Origin: an uncultured Porphyromonadaceae bacterium
GTDB lineage: Bacteria; Bacteroidota; Bacteroidia; Bacteroidales; Muribaculaceae
Assembly (NCBI GenBank): GCA_902495075.1
Contig: CABUVO010000002.1
Span: 62,001-126,000, forward strand
Length of the DNA stretch: 64,000 bases
Reading direction: 5' to 3'
The notes below the pieces were generated by a model. That model saw nothing but the letters and a program-made list of their open reading frames with translations. It was not told the origin of the DNA and searched no databases. This document shows, piece by piece, positions 35,023-44,519 of this stretch (its first letter is position 1; the number at the start of each line of letters is the position of its first letter). The translations under genes were made by a program, and so were the position numbers.

Positions 35023-35594
35023 TCATATCTTCAGAAGAATTATTCGAGTCGGTTCGCGCTGCCGCAGCCGACGGCGAAACAGTGACGCTGACAGTCAATA
35101 GCGGAAGCATGCGCCCTTTCCTGGACGCAGGCGACCGCGTGACGCTGTCAGCGTCAACTGCGTATAAGCCGGGCGATATCGTGCTGGCGAAATGCGAGGC
35201 GACTGAGGGGAGCCCGACGGTAGGAGGGAGCCCTGAGGGACCGGGGAGCCCCGCGGGGGATGGGGAGGGGAGCCCCAAGGGGGCTCGGTGTCGCACTTGC
35301 GTGCTCCACACGGTGTTGAGGCACGAAGGGGAGACGCTGATATTGGCAGGGGCTGCCAATATCTATCAGCGGGAGCGGGCGCGCGTCGCTGATGTGGCTG
35401 CGCGCGTGGTGAGCGTGGAGCGCATTTCGCATCGCGGCTCGCGCAAAGCGCGCAAGCCCGGCGCCGCTCCGCGCACGATCAATGCCGCTTCGCCGCTTCG
35501 CCGCTTCCTCCTCCGCTCCTGGCCCTCCGCCCCTCTCCTCCGCCGAATCCTCCTCCGCATCTATTATATCTTCTCTCCTTCCAGCTCAAAGTAG
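35019..35594 (+). CDS. S24/S26-like peptidase with low-complexity insert
   Basis: A 191-residue protein beginning at GTG in a GTGA overlap with the OmpA gene. VTLTVNSGSMRPFLDAGDRV near residue 22 carries the nucleophile Ser and the KPGDIVLAK strand of S24/S26 (LexA/signal peptidase) proteins. HTVLRHEGETLILAGAANIY follows near residue 98, but the Lys normally seen in LxKGDN is replaced (ILAGAAN), so proteolysis is uncertain. Between the two blocks is a Gly/Pro/Ser-rich insert (about residues 64-92) encoded by GGGGAGCCC-type DNA. The tail is Arg-rich and helical. In Bacteroidota such proteins neighbour PqqD-like genes and peptide exporters; the ABC gene follows. Confidence 0.72.
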   Translation: MIISSEELFESVRAAAADGETVTLTVNSGSMRPFLDAGDRVTLSASTAYKPGDIVLAKCEATEGSPTVGGSPEGPGSPAGDGEGSPKGARCRTCVLHTVLRHEGETLILAGAANIYQRERARVADVAARVVSVERISHRGSRKARKPGAAPRTINAASPLRRFLLRSWPSAPLLRRILLRIYYIFSPSSSK

Positions 35595-35603
35595 AGTCGC
35601 TTT

Positions 35604-35657
35604 CCCCATCCCCATCCTCATCCTCATCCTCATCCTCATCCTCATCCTCATCCTCAT
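35604..35657 (+). repeat. CATCCT hexanucleotide microsatellite
   Basis: About eight consecutive CATCCT units (the first reading CATCCC) lie between the peptidase-like stop and the ABC exporter start. No gene or promoter is evident. Slippage here would change only the spacer length between the two genes. Confidence 0.85.
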
Positions 35658-35703
35658 AAATCCCTATCCAGCCCCATTCCGCCCCATATCCTCCCCATAA
35701 AAT

Positions 35704-37311
35704 ATGAAAAAATTCCTCTATATGCTGCGCTGGCTCCGGCGCGAAGCGCACGGAGTGCGCGCGTATTCCGCGCTCGTAGCACTTGCCGGGATGGCGGGTA
35801 TCGCCTGTTCCCTCTTTTTCGTGTGGACCACGAAGCATGTTATCGACATCGCTACCGGCGTTTCCGAAGATTCTTTTGCGGCAGCAGTGGTGATGCTGTT
35901 GTCGGCACTTGCCGGGCAGCTCCTTTTCAGCGCGGTCAGCAAACGGGCGAGCGCGGTCTGCACCACGCGCTTCTCAAACCGGCTGCGGGCGCGTCTTTTC
36001 CGCTTGATGCTTTTTAGCCGATGGCGTGGACGCGAGCGTTTCCATTCCACGGATGCGTTGGGGAGGTTGATCACGGATGTGGCAACGACTTCGGGGATGG
36101 TAGGATCCACAATCCCGGGAGTGGTGGTAACGCTGACGCAGCTTTTAGCAGCGTTCGTGTTTTTAGTGTGCCTGAACGCGAAGATGGCGGCGGTGTTGGT
36201 GGTGATCATGCCTGTGGCACTTGTCTGCAGCAAGCTCTATATGAAGCGCAGCCATCGGCTTACGCGACAGATACGGGCACAGGAGACCGAGATCAGCCGC
36301 GTTTCTCAGGAGGGACTGCAACACAGGGTGCTTATCGCTACGCTTAAGAATCCGGAGAGGTATGTGGCGAAATTCCGAGAGGCGCAGGAGGAATTCTATT
36401 CTCTTGTGATGAAGCGTAACAGTATCTCGCTTTTCGCTTCAACGGCGGTGACCGCCGGGTTTATGGCTGGATATACGGTGGCGTTTCTTTGGTGCGCGAA
36501 CGGTTTGATGACGGGAGCGGTGACCTTCGGTATGATGACGGCGTTCCTGCAGCTTGTGGCGCAGGTGCAGCGTCCGGTGGTGGATCTCGCGGGGAAGATA
36601 CCGGCATTTGTGAATGCCGGCGTGGCGATTGAACGCATTGATGAGGTGAGGGAGGAAGCTAAAGTGCCGGAGGAGACATCTGACGGCACCCGGGCACCAA
36701 GAGTGCCCGGGGAGGTGAGACTCGAGGATGTGGGTTTCGCTTATCCGGATGGCGAGGGGGAGGTGATTGCCGGGGTGAGCCATGTTTTTGCTCTGGGATC
36801 GATGACGGCTGTCGCCGGGGATACCGGTGCCGGAAAGACTACGCTGCTGATGCTGATGCTCGGTTTTGCTCGCCCTACAAAGGGACGCATTGTCGGCGCT
36901 GGGGAGGAGATGGTTTTTGTGCCGCAGGGGAATTCGCTGATGAGCGGTACGGTGAGGGAGAATCTGTTGATGGCGGATCCGGAGGCGAGCGATGCGCGGA
37001 TGCGGGAGGCGCTGCATGCGGCTTGCGCTGATTTCGTGCTTGAGTTGCCGGAGGGGCTTGACAGCAGTTGCGGCGAACGAGGAGGCGGCTTCAGCGAAGG
37101 GGAGGCGCAGAGGATTGCGATAGCCCGAGGTCTGCTCGGGGAGGGAAGGGTAATGCTCCTCGATGAACCGACTTCGGCGCTCGATCCGGAGACGGAATCG
37201 CTGCTGATGGAGCGCTTGCGTGTCGCCACAAAAGGGAGGACCTTGATAATCGTGACGCATCGCGAACAGACGATGGCGGCATGCGATGGGATTCTGAGAT
37301 TGCGGAGATAG
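35704..37311 (+). CDS. ABC exporter (fused membrane and ATPase domains)
   Basis: A 535-residue half-transporter. Six hydrophobic helices lie within residues 20-310, followed by a nucleotide-binding domain. Walker A is GDTGAGKTT near residue 376, the signature is FSEGEAQR (a variant of LSGGQ), Walker B VMLLDEPTSALD near residue 483 and the H-loop VTHRE near 520. No N-terminal C39 peptidase domain is present. This class exports peptides, lipids or polysaccharide-linked lipids. Its position after the S24/S26-like gene suggests export of a processed peptide. The NBD is shorter than usual between Walker A and Q-loop. Substrate unknown. Confidence 0.85.
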   Translation: MKKFLYMLRWLRREAHGVRAYSALVALAGMAGIACSLFFVWTTKHVIDIATGVSEDSFAAAVVMLLSALAGQLLFSAVSKRASAVCTTRFSNRLRARLFRLMLFSRWRGRERFHSTDALGRLITDVATTSGMVGSTIPGVVVTLTQLLAAFVFLVCLNAKMAAVLVVIMPVALVCSKLYMKRSHRLTRQIRAQETEISRVSQEGLQHRVLIATLKNPERYVAKFREAQEEFYSLVMKRNSISLFASTAVTAGFMAGYTVAFLWCANGLMTGAVTFGMMTAFLQLVAQVQRPVVDLAGKIPAFVNAGVAIERIDEVREEAKVPEETSDGTRAPRVPGEVRLEDVGFAYPDGEGEVIAGVSHVFALGSMTAVAGDTGAGKTTLLMLMLGFARPTKGRIVGAGEEMVFVPQGNSLMSGTVRENLLMADPEASDARMREALHAACADFVLELPEGLDSSCGERGGGFSEGEAQRIAIARGLLGEGRVMLLDEPTSALDPETESLLMERLRVATKGRTLIIVTHREQTMAACDGILRLRR

Positions 37312-37396
37312 GGCGAGATAGGGCTGAATGGGGCGAGATGAGTGTAAAATATACAATTTTAACAAAAATTTAAAAAATTTGCAGTAAAAATTGTTG

Positions 37397-37424
37397 TTTG
37401 TGTCATAAATATACATTAACTTTG
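37397..37424 (+). promoter_or_regulatory. Bacteroidota-type promoter of the candidate small RNA
   Basis: TTTG at 37397-37400 and TAACTTTG at 37417-37424 with a 16-base spacer. The -7 element is a perfect TAnnTTTG; the spacer is a little short. A start near 37430 would be followed directly by the GCCGGA/TCCGGC stem. Confidence 0.65.
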
Positions 37425-37429
37425 CATTG

Positions 37430-37615
37430 CAAATTAAGCCGGAGGTTATCCGGCAGTGATAAAGATGGCAAGTCAAAAAATCTTTTAAGTAATAGTGATA
37501 TAAATTTGTAAGTTAGTGGTTGAGTAGGACTGACGTTTGCTTGTGAAAGTCGGCAAAGTTTAAAAAATCACAGAGCGGCAGGCAATTGTGAAATTGCGTG
37601 CCGTTGTTGTTTTTT
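37430..37615 (+). ncRNA. Candidate structured non-coding RNA
   Basis: About 185 bases bounded by a promoter and a terminator and lacking a plausible gene (the longest ATG frame, at 37465, has seven codons). It begins with a perfect GCCGGA-GGTTA-TCCGGC hairpin (37438-37454). It has an internal GACT...AGTC stem near 37530-37555 and ends in a long hairpin with T-run. Length is in the range of 6S RNA, but I do not recognise the sequence as 6S, SRP RNA, RNase P RNA or tmRNA. It could also be a leader of the downstream gene, although a second promoter lies between them. Confidence 0.5.
37576..37615 (+). terminator. Rho-independent terminator
   Basis: CGGCAGGCAATT pairs with AATTGCGTGCCG (one G-G mismatch) around a short GTGA loop, followed by TTGTTGTTTTTT. 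It ends the candidate RNA at 37430. Confidence 0.75.
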
Positions 37616-37676
37616 AAGGGGTGGGTGAAATGGGAAGGAATGGGGCGAGATGGGGATGTATAGGGATGGGCGAGGG

Positions 37677-37707
37677 TTGGTTTTTTACGAAAAATTAGCT
37701 ATTTTTG
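37677..37707 (+). promoter_or_regulatory. Bacteroidota-type promoter for the GlmU-like gene
   Basis: TTGG at 37677-37680 and TATTTTTG at 37700-37707, 19 bases apart. The leader of about 85 bases contains GCGCAAAGCGCGC and a GTTGAAGTTTATAAGTTTAA block that recurs in similar form at about 59820-59880. Confidence 0.6.
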
Positions 37708-37798
37708 CTTTTCTAATTAATCAACTTTCGCTGGCGTAAAGTTGAAGTTTATAAGTTTAATGCGCAAAGCGCGCAGTTAATAAGTTTATTTGCGGCTA

Positions 37799-39058
37799 AT
37801 GGACAAAAATATGAATATCGTGCTTTTCGACTCTTTCGAGTCGTTCGAGAATCTTCTCCCTTTATCTTATACAAGGCCTGTGGCTGATTTCCGTGTGGGC
37901 ATTATGACGATACGCGAGAAGTGGATGCGCTTCCTGCCGGGACGCTATTCCTATCTGACCACGGAGTATCTTCGTGAGAAATTTCCGGTGGAGGTTGCCG
38001 ATGATGAGCCTGTGCTTTTCGTGGCTGGTAATGTGCTGCCGGATGCCGTGCTTGCCGAGTTGGTTGCCGGTTTGCCGGAGGGTGAGATGCTAAGGGATGA
38101 GGATGGAATTGTGGCTTTCCACGGTTCGCTTGCCGCTTTGCGGGAACTGAAGGGTAAGCGCGAGGCTGGTGAGAAAGAGACTGAGAAAAATGAGGAGCCT
38201 GCGGCTGCCTCCTCGGTGTTGACGGAGGTGAGGAGGATTCGTTATGTCTTTGATGTGTTCGGAATGAACGGGGAGGAGATCCGTCGCGATTACGCATTTC
38301 TCGCGAAAGGAGAGAGTAAGGTCGCGCCCGACAGGTCGGTGACCATTATCGGACCGATGACCACCCCCGAGGGACTTCCCTCCTTATATATAGAGGATGG
38401 AGCAAGCGTGGAGGGGGCGATTCTTAACGTTAAAGATGGTCCTATATATATAGGAAAGAATGCAACGGTGATGGAGGGGGCTTGTCTTCGCGGTCCGCTG
38501 GCGCTTTGCGACAATGCGAGCATACGCATGGGCGCTAAGGTTTATGGATCCACAACTATCGGACCTTTCTGCAAGGTTGGTGGCGAGCTCGACAACGCCG
38601 TGATGTTCGGATACAGCAACAAGGCACACGATGGATATCTCGGAAATGCCGTGATCGGTGAATGGTGCAATCTCGGCGCCGGGGCGAATGCATCCAACCT
38701 GAAGAACGATTATTCCAAGATACGCATCTGGAATTATCATACCCAGCGTTTTATGCGTACGGATCTGCAGTTCTGCGGACTGATAATGGGCGATCACTCC
38801 AAAGCCGGCATCAATACAATGTTCAACACTGCCACTGTGGTGGGTGTTGGGGTAAACCTGCATGGATCCGGGTTCCCGCGCACGTTCATACCGAGTTTTT
38901 CTACCGGTTCGCCGGAGGGGGGCTTCGAGAACGTTGTTATCGACAAATTCATGGAAACCGCCGGCAAGGTGATGCAGCGTCGCGGGCTGACGCTGACCGA
39001 CACCGACCGCCATATCTTCGACACCATCTACCGCTCCGCCGCCCGCTTCAAAATCTAA
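37799..39058 (+). CDS. GlmU-like sugar nucleotidyltransferase/acetyltransferase family protein
   Basis: A 419-residue protein of the Bacteroidota 'GlmU family / putative sugar nucleotidyltransferase' group. The N-terminal VLFDSFESFENLLPLSYTRP segment replaces the classical GxGTRM pyrophosphorylase loop. The C-terminal half is a left-handed beta-helix of hexapeptide repeats (IGKNATVMEGACLRG, VIGEWCNLGAGANASNLKND) as in acyltransferases. The start could be 37799 or the ATG at 37811; the frame extends to a TTG at 37790. Between the halves is a Lys/Glu-rich linker near residue 125. It probably supplies an activated amino sugar for envelope polymers; the reaction is not proven. Confidence 0.82.
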   Translation: MDKNMNIVLFDSFESFENLLPLSYTRPVADFRVGIMTIREKWMRFLPGRYSYLTTEYLREKFPVEVADDEPVLFVAGNVLPDAVLAELVAGLPEGEMLRDEDGIVAFHGSLAALRELKGKREAGEKETEKNEEPAAASSVLTEVRRIRYVFDVFGMNGEEIRRDYAFLAKGESKVAPDRSVTIIGPMTTPEGLPSLYIEDGASVEGAILNVKDGPIYIGKNATVMEGACLRGPLALCDNASIRMGAKVYGSTTIGPFCKVGGELDNAVMFGYSNKAHDGYLGNAVIGEWCNLGAGANASNLKNDYSKIRIWNYHTQRFMRTDLQFCGLIMGDHSKAGINTMFNTATVVGVGVNLHGSGFPRTFIPSFSTGSPEGGFENVVIDKFMETAGKVMQRRGLTLTDTDRHIFDTIYRSAARFKI

Positions 39059-39775
39059 TCTCCAACATTAGAACTATTATTGGTTTTAACAATAGGACGA
39101 AAATAAGCTTTAACAATAGGACGAAAATGATTTTTTAACAATAGAACATTAGAACAATAGGACATCAGGATAATATAGTTGCATCGAACAAATGTTACTA
39201 CTGTTCTAATGTTCAAAAAAACAGTAAGACGAAAAATTTTTTAACAATAGAACATTAGAACAATAGGATATCAGGATAATATAGTTGCATCGAACAAATG
39301 TTACTACTGTTCTAATGTTCAAAAAACAGCAAGATGAAAAAGTTTTAACAATAGAACAATAGAACAATAGAACATCAGGATAATATAGTTGCATCGAACA
39401 AATGTTACTACTGTTCTACTGTTCAAAAAACAGTAAGACGAAAAAGTTTTAACATTAGAACATTAGAACAATAGAACTATAGAACAATAGGATAATTTAG
39501 TTGTGTCGAGCTAATGTTTCTACTGTTCTACTGTTCAAAAAAAAACAGTAAGATGAAAAAGTTTTAACAATAGAACAATAGAACAACAGGATAATTTAGT
39601 TGTGTCAAATCTAATGTTTCTACTGTTCTAATGTTCAAAAACAACAGTAGGGAGAGGGCGATTCACGTCTGACTATTGTTCTAAATGAGCATTCATGCTC
39701 CTATTGTGAAATGTTACGTTTAAACTAATGTTTCTATTGTTCTTATGTTCAAAAATTGTTATTAAAATATGGATT
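39059..39775 (+). repeat. Repeat array upstream of the GxxExxY gene (about 100-112-base units)
   Basis: Five units can be followed by the anchor TAGTTGCATCGAACAAATG (or its TAGTTGTGTCG variant) at about 39177, 39283, 39387, 39499 and 39598. Each unit contains AACAATAGAACATTAGAAC and, after the anchor, its inverted partner TACTGTTCTAATGTTC, so every unit can form a stem-loop. The array ends with GAGCATTCATGCTCC (39688) and no gene lies inside. Confidence 0.88.
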
Positions 39776-40162
39776 ATGATGGATGAGAATTCGACGTTGA
39801 TAGAGAAGGTGAAACAATGTGCCTATAATGTGCATCTCGCGTTTGCTCCAGGATATCTGGAATCTGTGTATCATAATGCGTTGCTCATTGAATTGAGGGA
39901 TGCGGGGCTTAGAGCCGAGTCGGAGGTCCCAATAAAGGCATACTATAAGGGGCATGTTGTTGGGGAATTTAAAGTGGATATTCTTGTGGAAGACTGCTTA
40001 ATACTGGAACTTAAGGCTGTGGGAAGCTTGTCTGTCAACCATGAGTGCCAGCTTGTCAACTATCTGAAGGTAACAGGTATCGCGAAAGGGGCTCTAATCA
40101 ATTTCGGTTCTGATAAGTTTGAAATGAAAGTAAAATATAAAAACTTTACACCTCAATTCTAA
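39776..40162 (+). CDS. GxxExxY family protein (putative nuclease)
   Basis: A 128-residue protein starting at ATG 39776 (39779 is as good; the frame extends to 39728). FAPGYLESVYHNALLIEL holds the name-giving G-x-x-E-x-x-Y motif near residue 25. EFKVDILVEDCLILELKAV near residue 60 provides the D...ExK pattern of PD-(D/E)XK nucleases. VNHECQLVNYLKVTG and ALINFG are further family blocks. The family is widespread in Bacteroidota, usually as isolated genes; biochemical activity is not established. Here the gene sits between two homologous arrays of intergenic repeats in the same orientation, suggesting a cassette. Confidence 0.85.
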   Translation: MMDENSTLIEKVKQCAYNVHLAFAPGYLESVYHNALLIELRDAGLRAESEVPIKAYYKGHVVGEFKVDILVEDCLILELKAVGSLSVNHECQLVNYLKVTGIAKGALINFGSDKFEMKVKYKNFTPQF

Positions 40163-40740
40163 TTTTCCACAATAGAGCGAAAATAAGTTTTAACAATAGA
40201 ACAATAGAACATTAGGATAATATAGTTGCATCGAGCTAATGTTACTACTGTCCTAATGTTCAAAAAAACAATAGAGAGGAAATAAGTTTTTAACATTAGA
40301 ACAATAGAACATTAGGATAATATAGTTGCATCGAGCTAATGTTACTACTGTCCTAATGTTCAAAAAAACAATAGAACGAAAATAAGTTTTAACAATAGAA
40401 CATTAGAACAATAGAACATTAGGATAATATTGTTGTATTAGAGCTGATGTTGATAATGTCCTCATGTTTAAAATTAATAGGGAGATAGTGTTTGGCGGCT
40501 GGCTATTGTTCTAAAAGAGCATTCATGCTCCTAATGTAACCTGTAGCATCGAACTAATGTTACTACTGTCCTAATGTTCAAAAAAACAATAGAACGAAAT
40601 AATTTTTTAACATTAGAACAATAGGACATTAGAACAATAAAGTATTTTAATTATGTTAAAGCCAATGATAGCCAATGATGTTGTTGTTCTAATGTTGAAA
40701 ATGTTGGGAAAGTATGGGGATAAGGAAAAATTTTTATTAA
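40163..40740 (+). repeat. Repeat array downstream of the GxxExxY gene
   Basis: Four units resembling those upstream, anchored by TAGTTGCATCGAGCTAATG at about 40224 and 40324, a degenerate copy near 40430 and GTAGCATCGAACTAATG at 40543. It also contains GAGCATTCATGCTCC (40518) in the same context as the end of the upstream array. The orientation is the same as upstream, so the GxxExxY gene is flanked by long direct repeats. No gene is visible. Confidence 0.85.
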
Positions 40741-40743
40741 AAG

Positions 40744-40775
40744 TTTGGCTAATAGGCTAATTTTTAGTATCTTTG
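40744..40775 (+). promoter_or_regulatory. Promoter of the ribosomal super-cluster
   Basis: TTTG at 40744-40747, 20 bases, then TATCTTTG at 40768-40775: a near-perfect Bacteroidota promoter. Transcription would start near 40782 and produce a leader of about 140 bases before rpsL. Confidence 0.8.
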
Positions 40776-40781
40776 CATCGC

Positions 40782-40923
40782 TTTAAGAGGAATTCTGCGG
40801 CATCGAGCGGCTAAATGATTGAAAGGCAATTATTTAGTGCGCGGTTTGATGTGTGTCGGGGTTGCTCGGTTTTAGCAAGAATAAACAGTTACAAACCAAA
40901 TAAATCAAAAAAAGAGACTAAGA
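40782..40923 (+). promoter_or_regulatory. Structured leader of rpsL
   Basis: The leader has an 11-base-pair stem: CTAAATGATTG (40811-40821) pairs with CAATTATTTAG (40827-40837) around an AAAGG loop, with one G-T pair. The flanking CATC and GATG can extend the base. It may be a feedback site for a ribosomal protein or an RNA-stability element. I know of no characterised match. Confidence 0.45.
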
Positions 40924-41307
40924 ATGCCAACAATTCAGCAATTAGTAAGAAAAGGACGCAGTGTTCTTAAAGACAAGAGCAAGTCGCCCGCATTGGATTC
41001 CTGTCCTCAGCGCCGCGGTGTTTGTGTGCGTGTGTACACCACCACCCCCAAGAAGCCTAATTCGGCTATGAGAAAGGTGGCGCGTGTTCGCCTTACGAAC
41101 GGCAAGGAAGTGAACAGCTATATCCCCGGTGAGGGCCACAACCTCCAGGAGCACTCTATCGTGATGGTTCGCGGTGGTCGTGTGAAGGACCTTCCTGGTG
41201 TTCGCTACCATATCGTGCGCGGCACACTTGACACGGCAGGAGTTCAGGGTCGCACCCAGCGTCGTTCCAAATACGGAGCAAAGCGTCCTAAAGCGGCGAA
41301 AAAATAA
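40924..41307 (+). CDS. rpsL: 30S ribosomal protein S12
   Basis: A 127-residue S12, the decoding-centre protein of the small subunit. PTIQQLVRKGR at the N-terminus, TTTPKKPNSAMRKVARVRL near residue 38 and GRVKDLPGVRYHIVRG near residue 85 are the invariant blocks. The Lys in TPKKPNS is the position where streptomycin-resistance changes occur; it is wild type here. It is the first gene of the long translation cluster and has its own promoter and structured leader. Confidence 0.98.
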   Translation: MPTIQQLVRKGRSVLKDKSKSPALDSCPQRRGVCVRVYTTTPKKPNSAMRKVARVRLTNGKEVNSYIPGEGHNLQEHSIVMVRGGRVKDLPGVRYHIVRGTLDTAGVQGRTQRRSKYGAKRPKAAKK

Positions 41308-41400
41308 CTTTTTTCTAATTAGGAATTAGGAGTTAGGAATTAGGAATTTTTTGTTGCAACTAACAAAACAAAACAAAAACAAACCACGGTTTTTGATTTA
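41308..41400 (+). repeat. Short AATTAGGAATTAGG repeat between rpsL and rpsG
   Basis: A CTAATTAGGAATTAGGAGTT run followed by TTAGGAATTTTTTGTTGC. The unit resembles the ATTCCTCATTCC tract at 18.28 kb in inverse orientation. It is unusual to find it inside a ribosomal operon. The T-run could cause partial termination, but there is no strong stem. Confidence 0.6.
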
Positions 41401-41489
41401 TTGGATGGCTATGGTTGAGTAAACTCCGCGAGAGAGCGGTGTTGAAGATTGCAAAAGCAGCCAAAAACAAAAACACTAAACAAGCAAAA

Positions 41490-41966
41490 ATGAGAAAAGC
41501 AAAGCCAAAGAAAAGGATTGTTCTTCCCGATCCCGTTTTCCACGATGTCAAAGTGACAAAATTCGTGAACCATCTGATGTATGACGGCAAGAAGAACACA
41601 GCTTTCACTATTTTCTACACTGCATTGGAGACTGTGAAGTCGAAAATGCCCAATGAGGAGAAGTCAGCTCTCGAGATCTGGAAAAAAGCACTTGAGAACG
41701 TAACTCCCCAGGTGGAGGTTAAATCACGCCGTGTAGGTGGCGCAACCTTCCAGGTGCCTACCGAGATCCGTGCAGACCGCAAGGAATCGATATCGATGAA
41801 AAATCTCATTATCTTCGCCCGCAAACGCGGTGGCAAAACGATGGCTGACAAGCTTGCAGCCGAGATCGTAGATGCCTTCAACGACCAGGGTGGCGCATTC
41901 AAGAGAAAAGAGGATATGCACCGCATGGCAGAGGCTAACCGCGCGTTCGCACATTTCAGATTTTAA
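41490..41966 (+). CDS. rpsG: 30S ribosomal protein S7
   Basis: A 158-residue S7, which nucleates assembly of the 30S head and contacts the E-site tRNA. The open frame extends upstream to 41415, but the ATG at 41490 gives MRKAKPKKRIVLPDPVF, the length and N-terminus expected for Bacteroidota S7. MYDGKKNTAFTIFYTAL near residue 30 and GGATFQVPTEIRADRKESIS near residue 80 are conserved. It lies between rpsL and fusA as in the classic str operon. Confidence 0.97.
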   Translation: MRKAKPKKRIVLPDPVFHDVKVTKFVNHLMYDGKKNTAFTIFYTALETVKSKMPNEEKSALEIWKKALENVTPQVEVKSRRVGGATFQVPTEIRADRKESISMKNLIIFARKRGGKTMADKLAAEIVDAFNDQGGAFKRKEDMHRMAEANRAFAHFRF

Positions 41967-41983
41967 TTTTGAGATAAGAGAAA

Positions 41984-44104
<2,121 letters not shown>

Positions 44105-44120
44105 AATAGTCAACAACAAT

Positions 44121-44426
44121 ATGAGCCAAAAAATCAGAATCAAACTTAAATCTTACGATCACAATCTCGTAGACAAATCTGCAGAGAAGATCGTAAAGAC
44201 GGTCAAATCGACCGGCGCAGTTGTGAGCGGCCCGATTCCATTGCCCACACACAAGCGTATCTTCACAGTGAACCGCTCTACTTTCGTAAACAAGAAGAGC
44301 CGTGAGCAGTTCCAGCTTTCATCCTTCCAGCGTCTGATCGACATCTATTCGAGCACATCGAAGACTGTTGATGCCCTGATGAAGCTTGAGCTTCCCAGTG
44401 GAGTTGATGTATCAATCAAAGTTTAA
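44121..44426 (+). CDS. rpsJ: 30S ribosomal protein S10
   Basis: A 101-residue S10, part of the 30S head and also NusE, the partner of NusB/NusG in antitermination. KIRIKLKSYDHNLVDKSAE at the N-terminus and PLPTHKRIFTVNRSTFVNKK near residue 42 are diagnostic. It directly follows fusA without an intervening tuf gene. The following 93-base gap has a perfect stem-loop. Confidence 0.97.
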   Translation: MSQKIRIKLKSYDHNLVDKSAEKIVKTVKSTGAVVSGPIPLPTHKRIFTVNRSTFVNKKSREQFQLSSFQRLIDIYSSTSKTVDALMKLELPSGVDVSIKV

Positions 44427-44459
44427 TAAAGAGACAAACAATAAACCGATGCAGCCGGC

Positions 44460-44482
44460 GGTCTCCGGACATTCCGGAGACC
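44460..44482 (+). promoter_or_regulatory. Perfect stem-loop between rpsJ and rplC
   Basis: GGTCTCCGGA pairs with TCCGGAGACC (10 pairs) around a CAT loop. No T-run follows, so it is not a standard terminator. It may be an RNA-processing or ribosomal-protein binding site before the L3-L4 genes; no characterised match is known to me. Confidence 0.5.
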
Positions 44483-44519
44483 GGGGCAGCGTCAAAGACC
44501 ACAAATAGTTAAAAAAGAA

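Noticed and set aside
39059..40740. CRISPR array
   Set aside because: Units are about 100 bases, vary in length and share most of their sequence; there are no unique spacers of constant size and no cas genes.
41415..41489. 25-residue N-terminal extension of S7
   Set aside because: The extension is Lys/Ala-rich, not expected in the family, and the ATG at 41490 gives the usual 158-residue protein.
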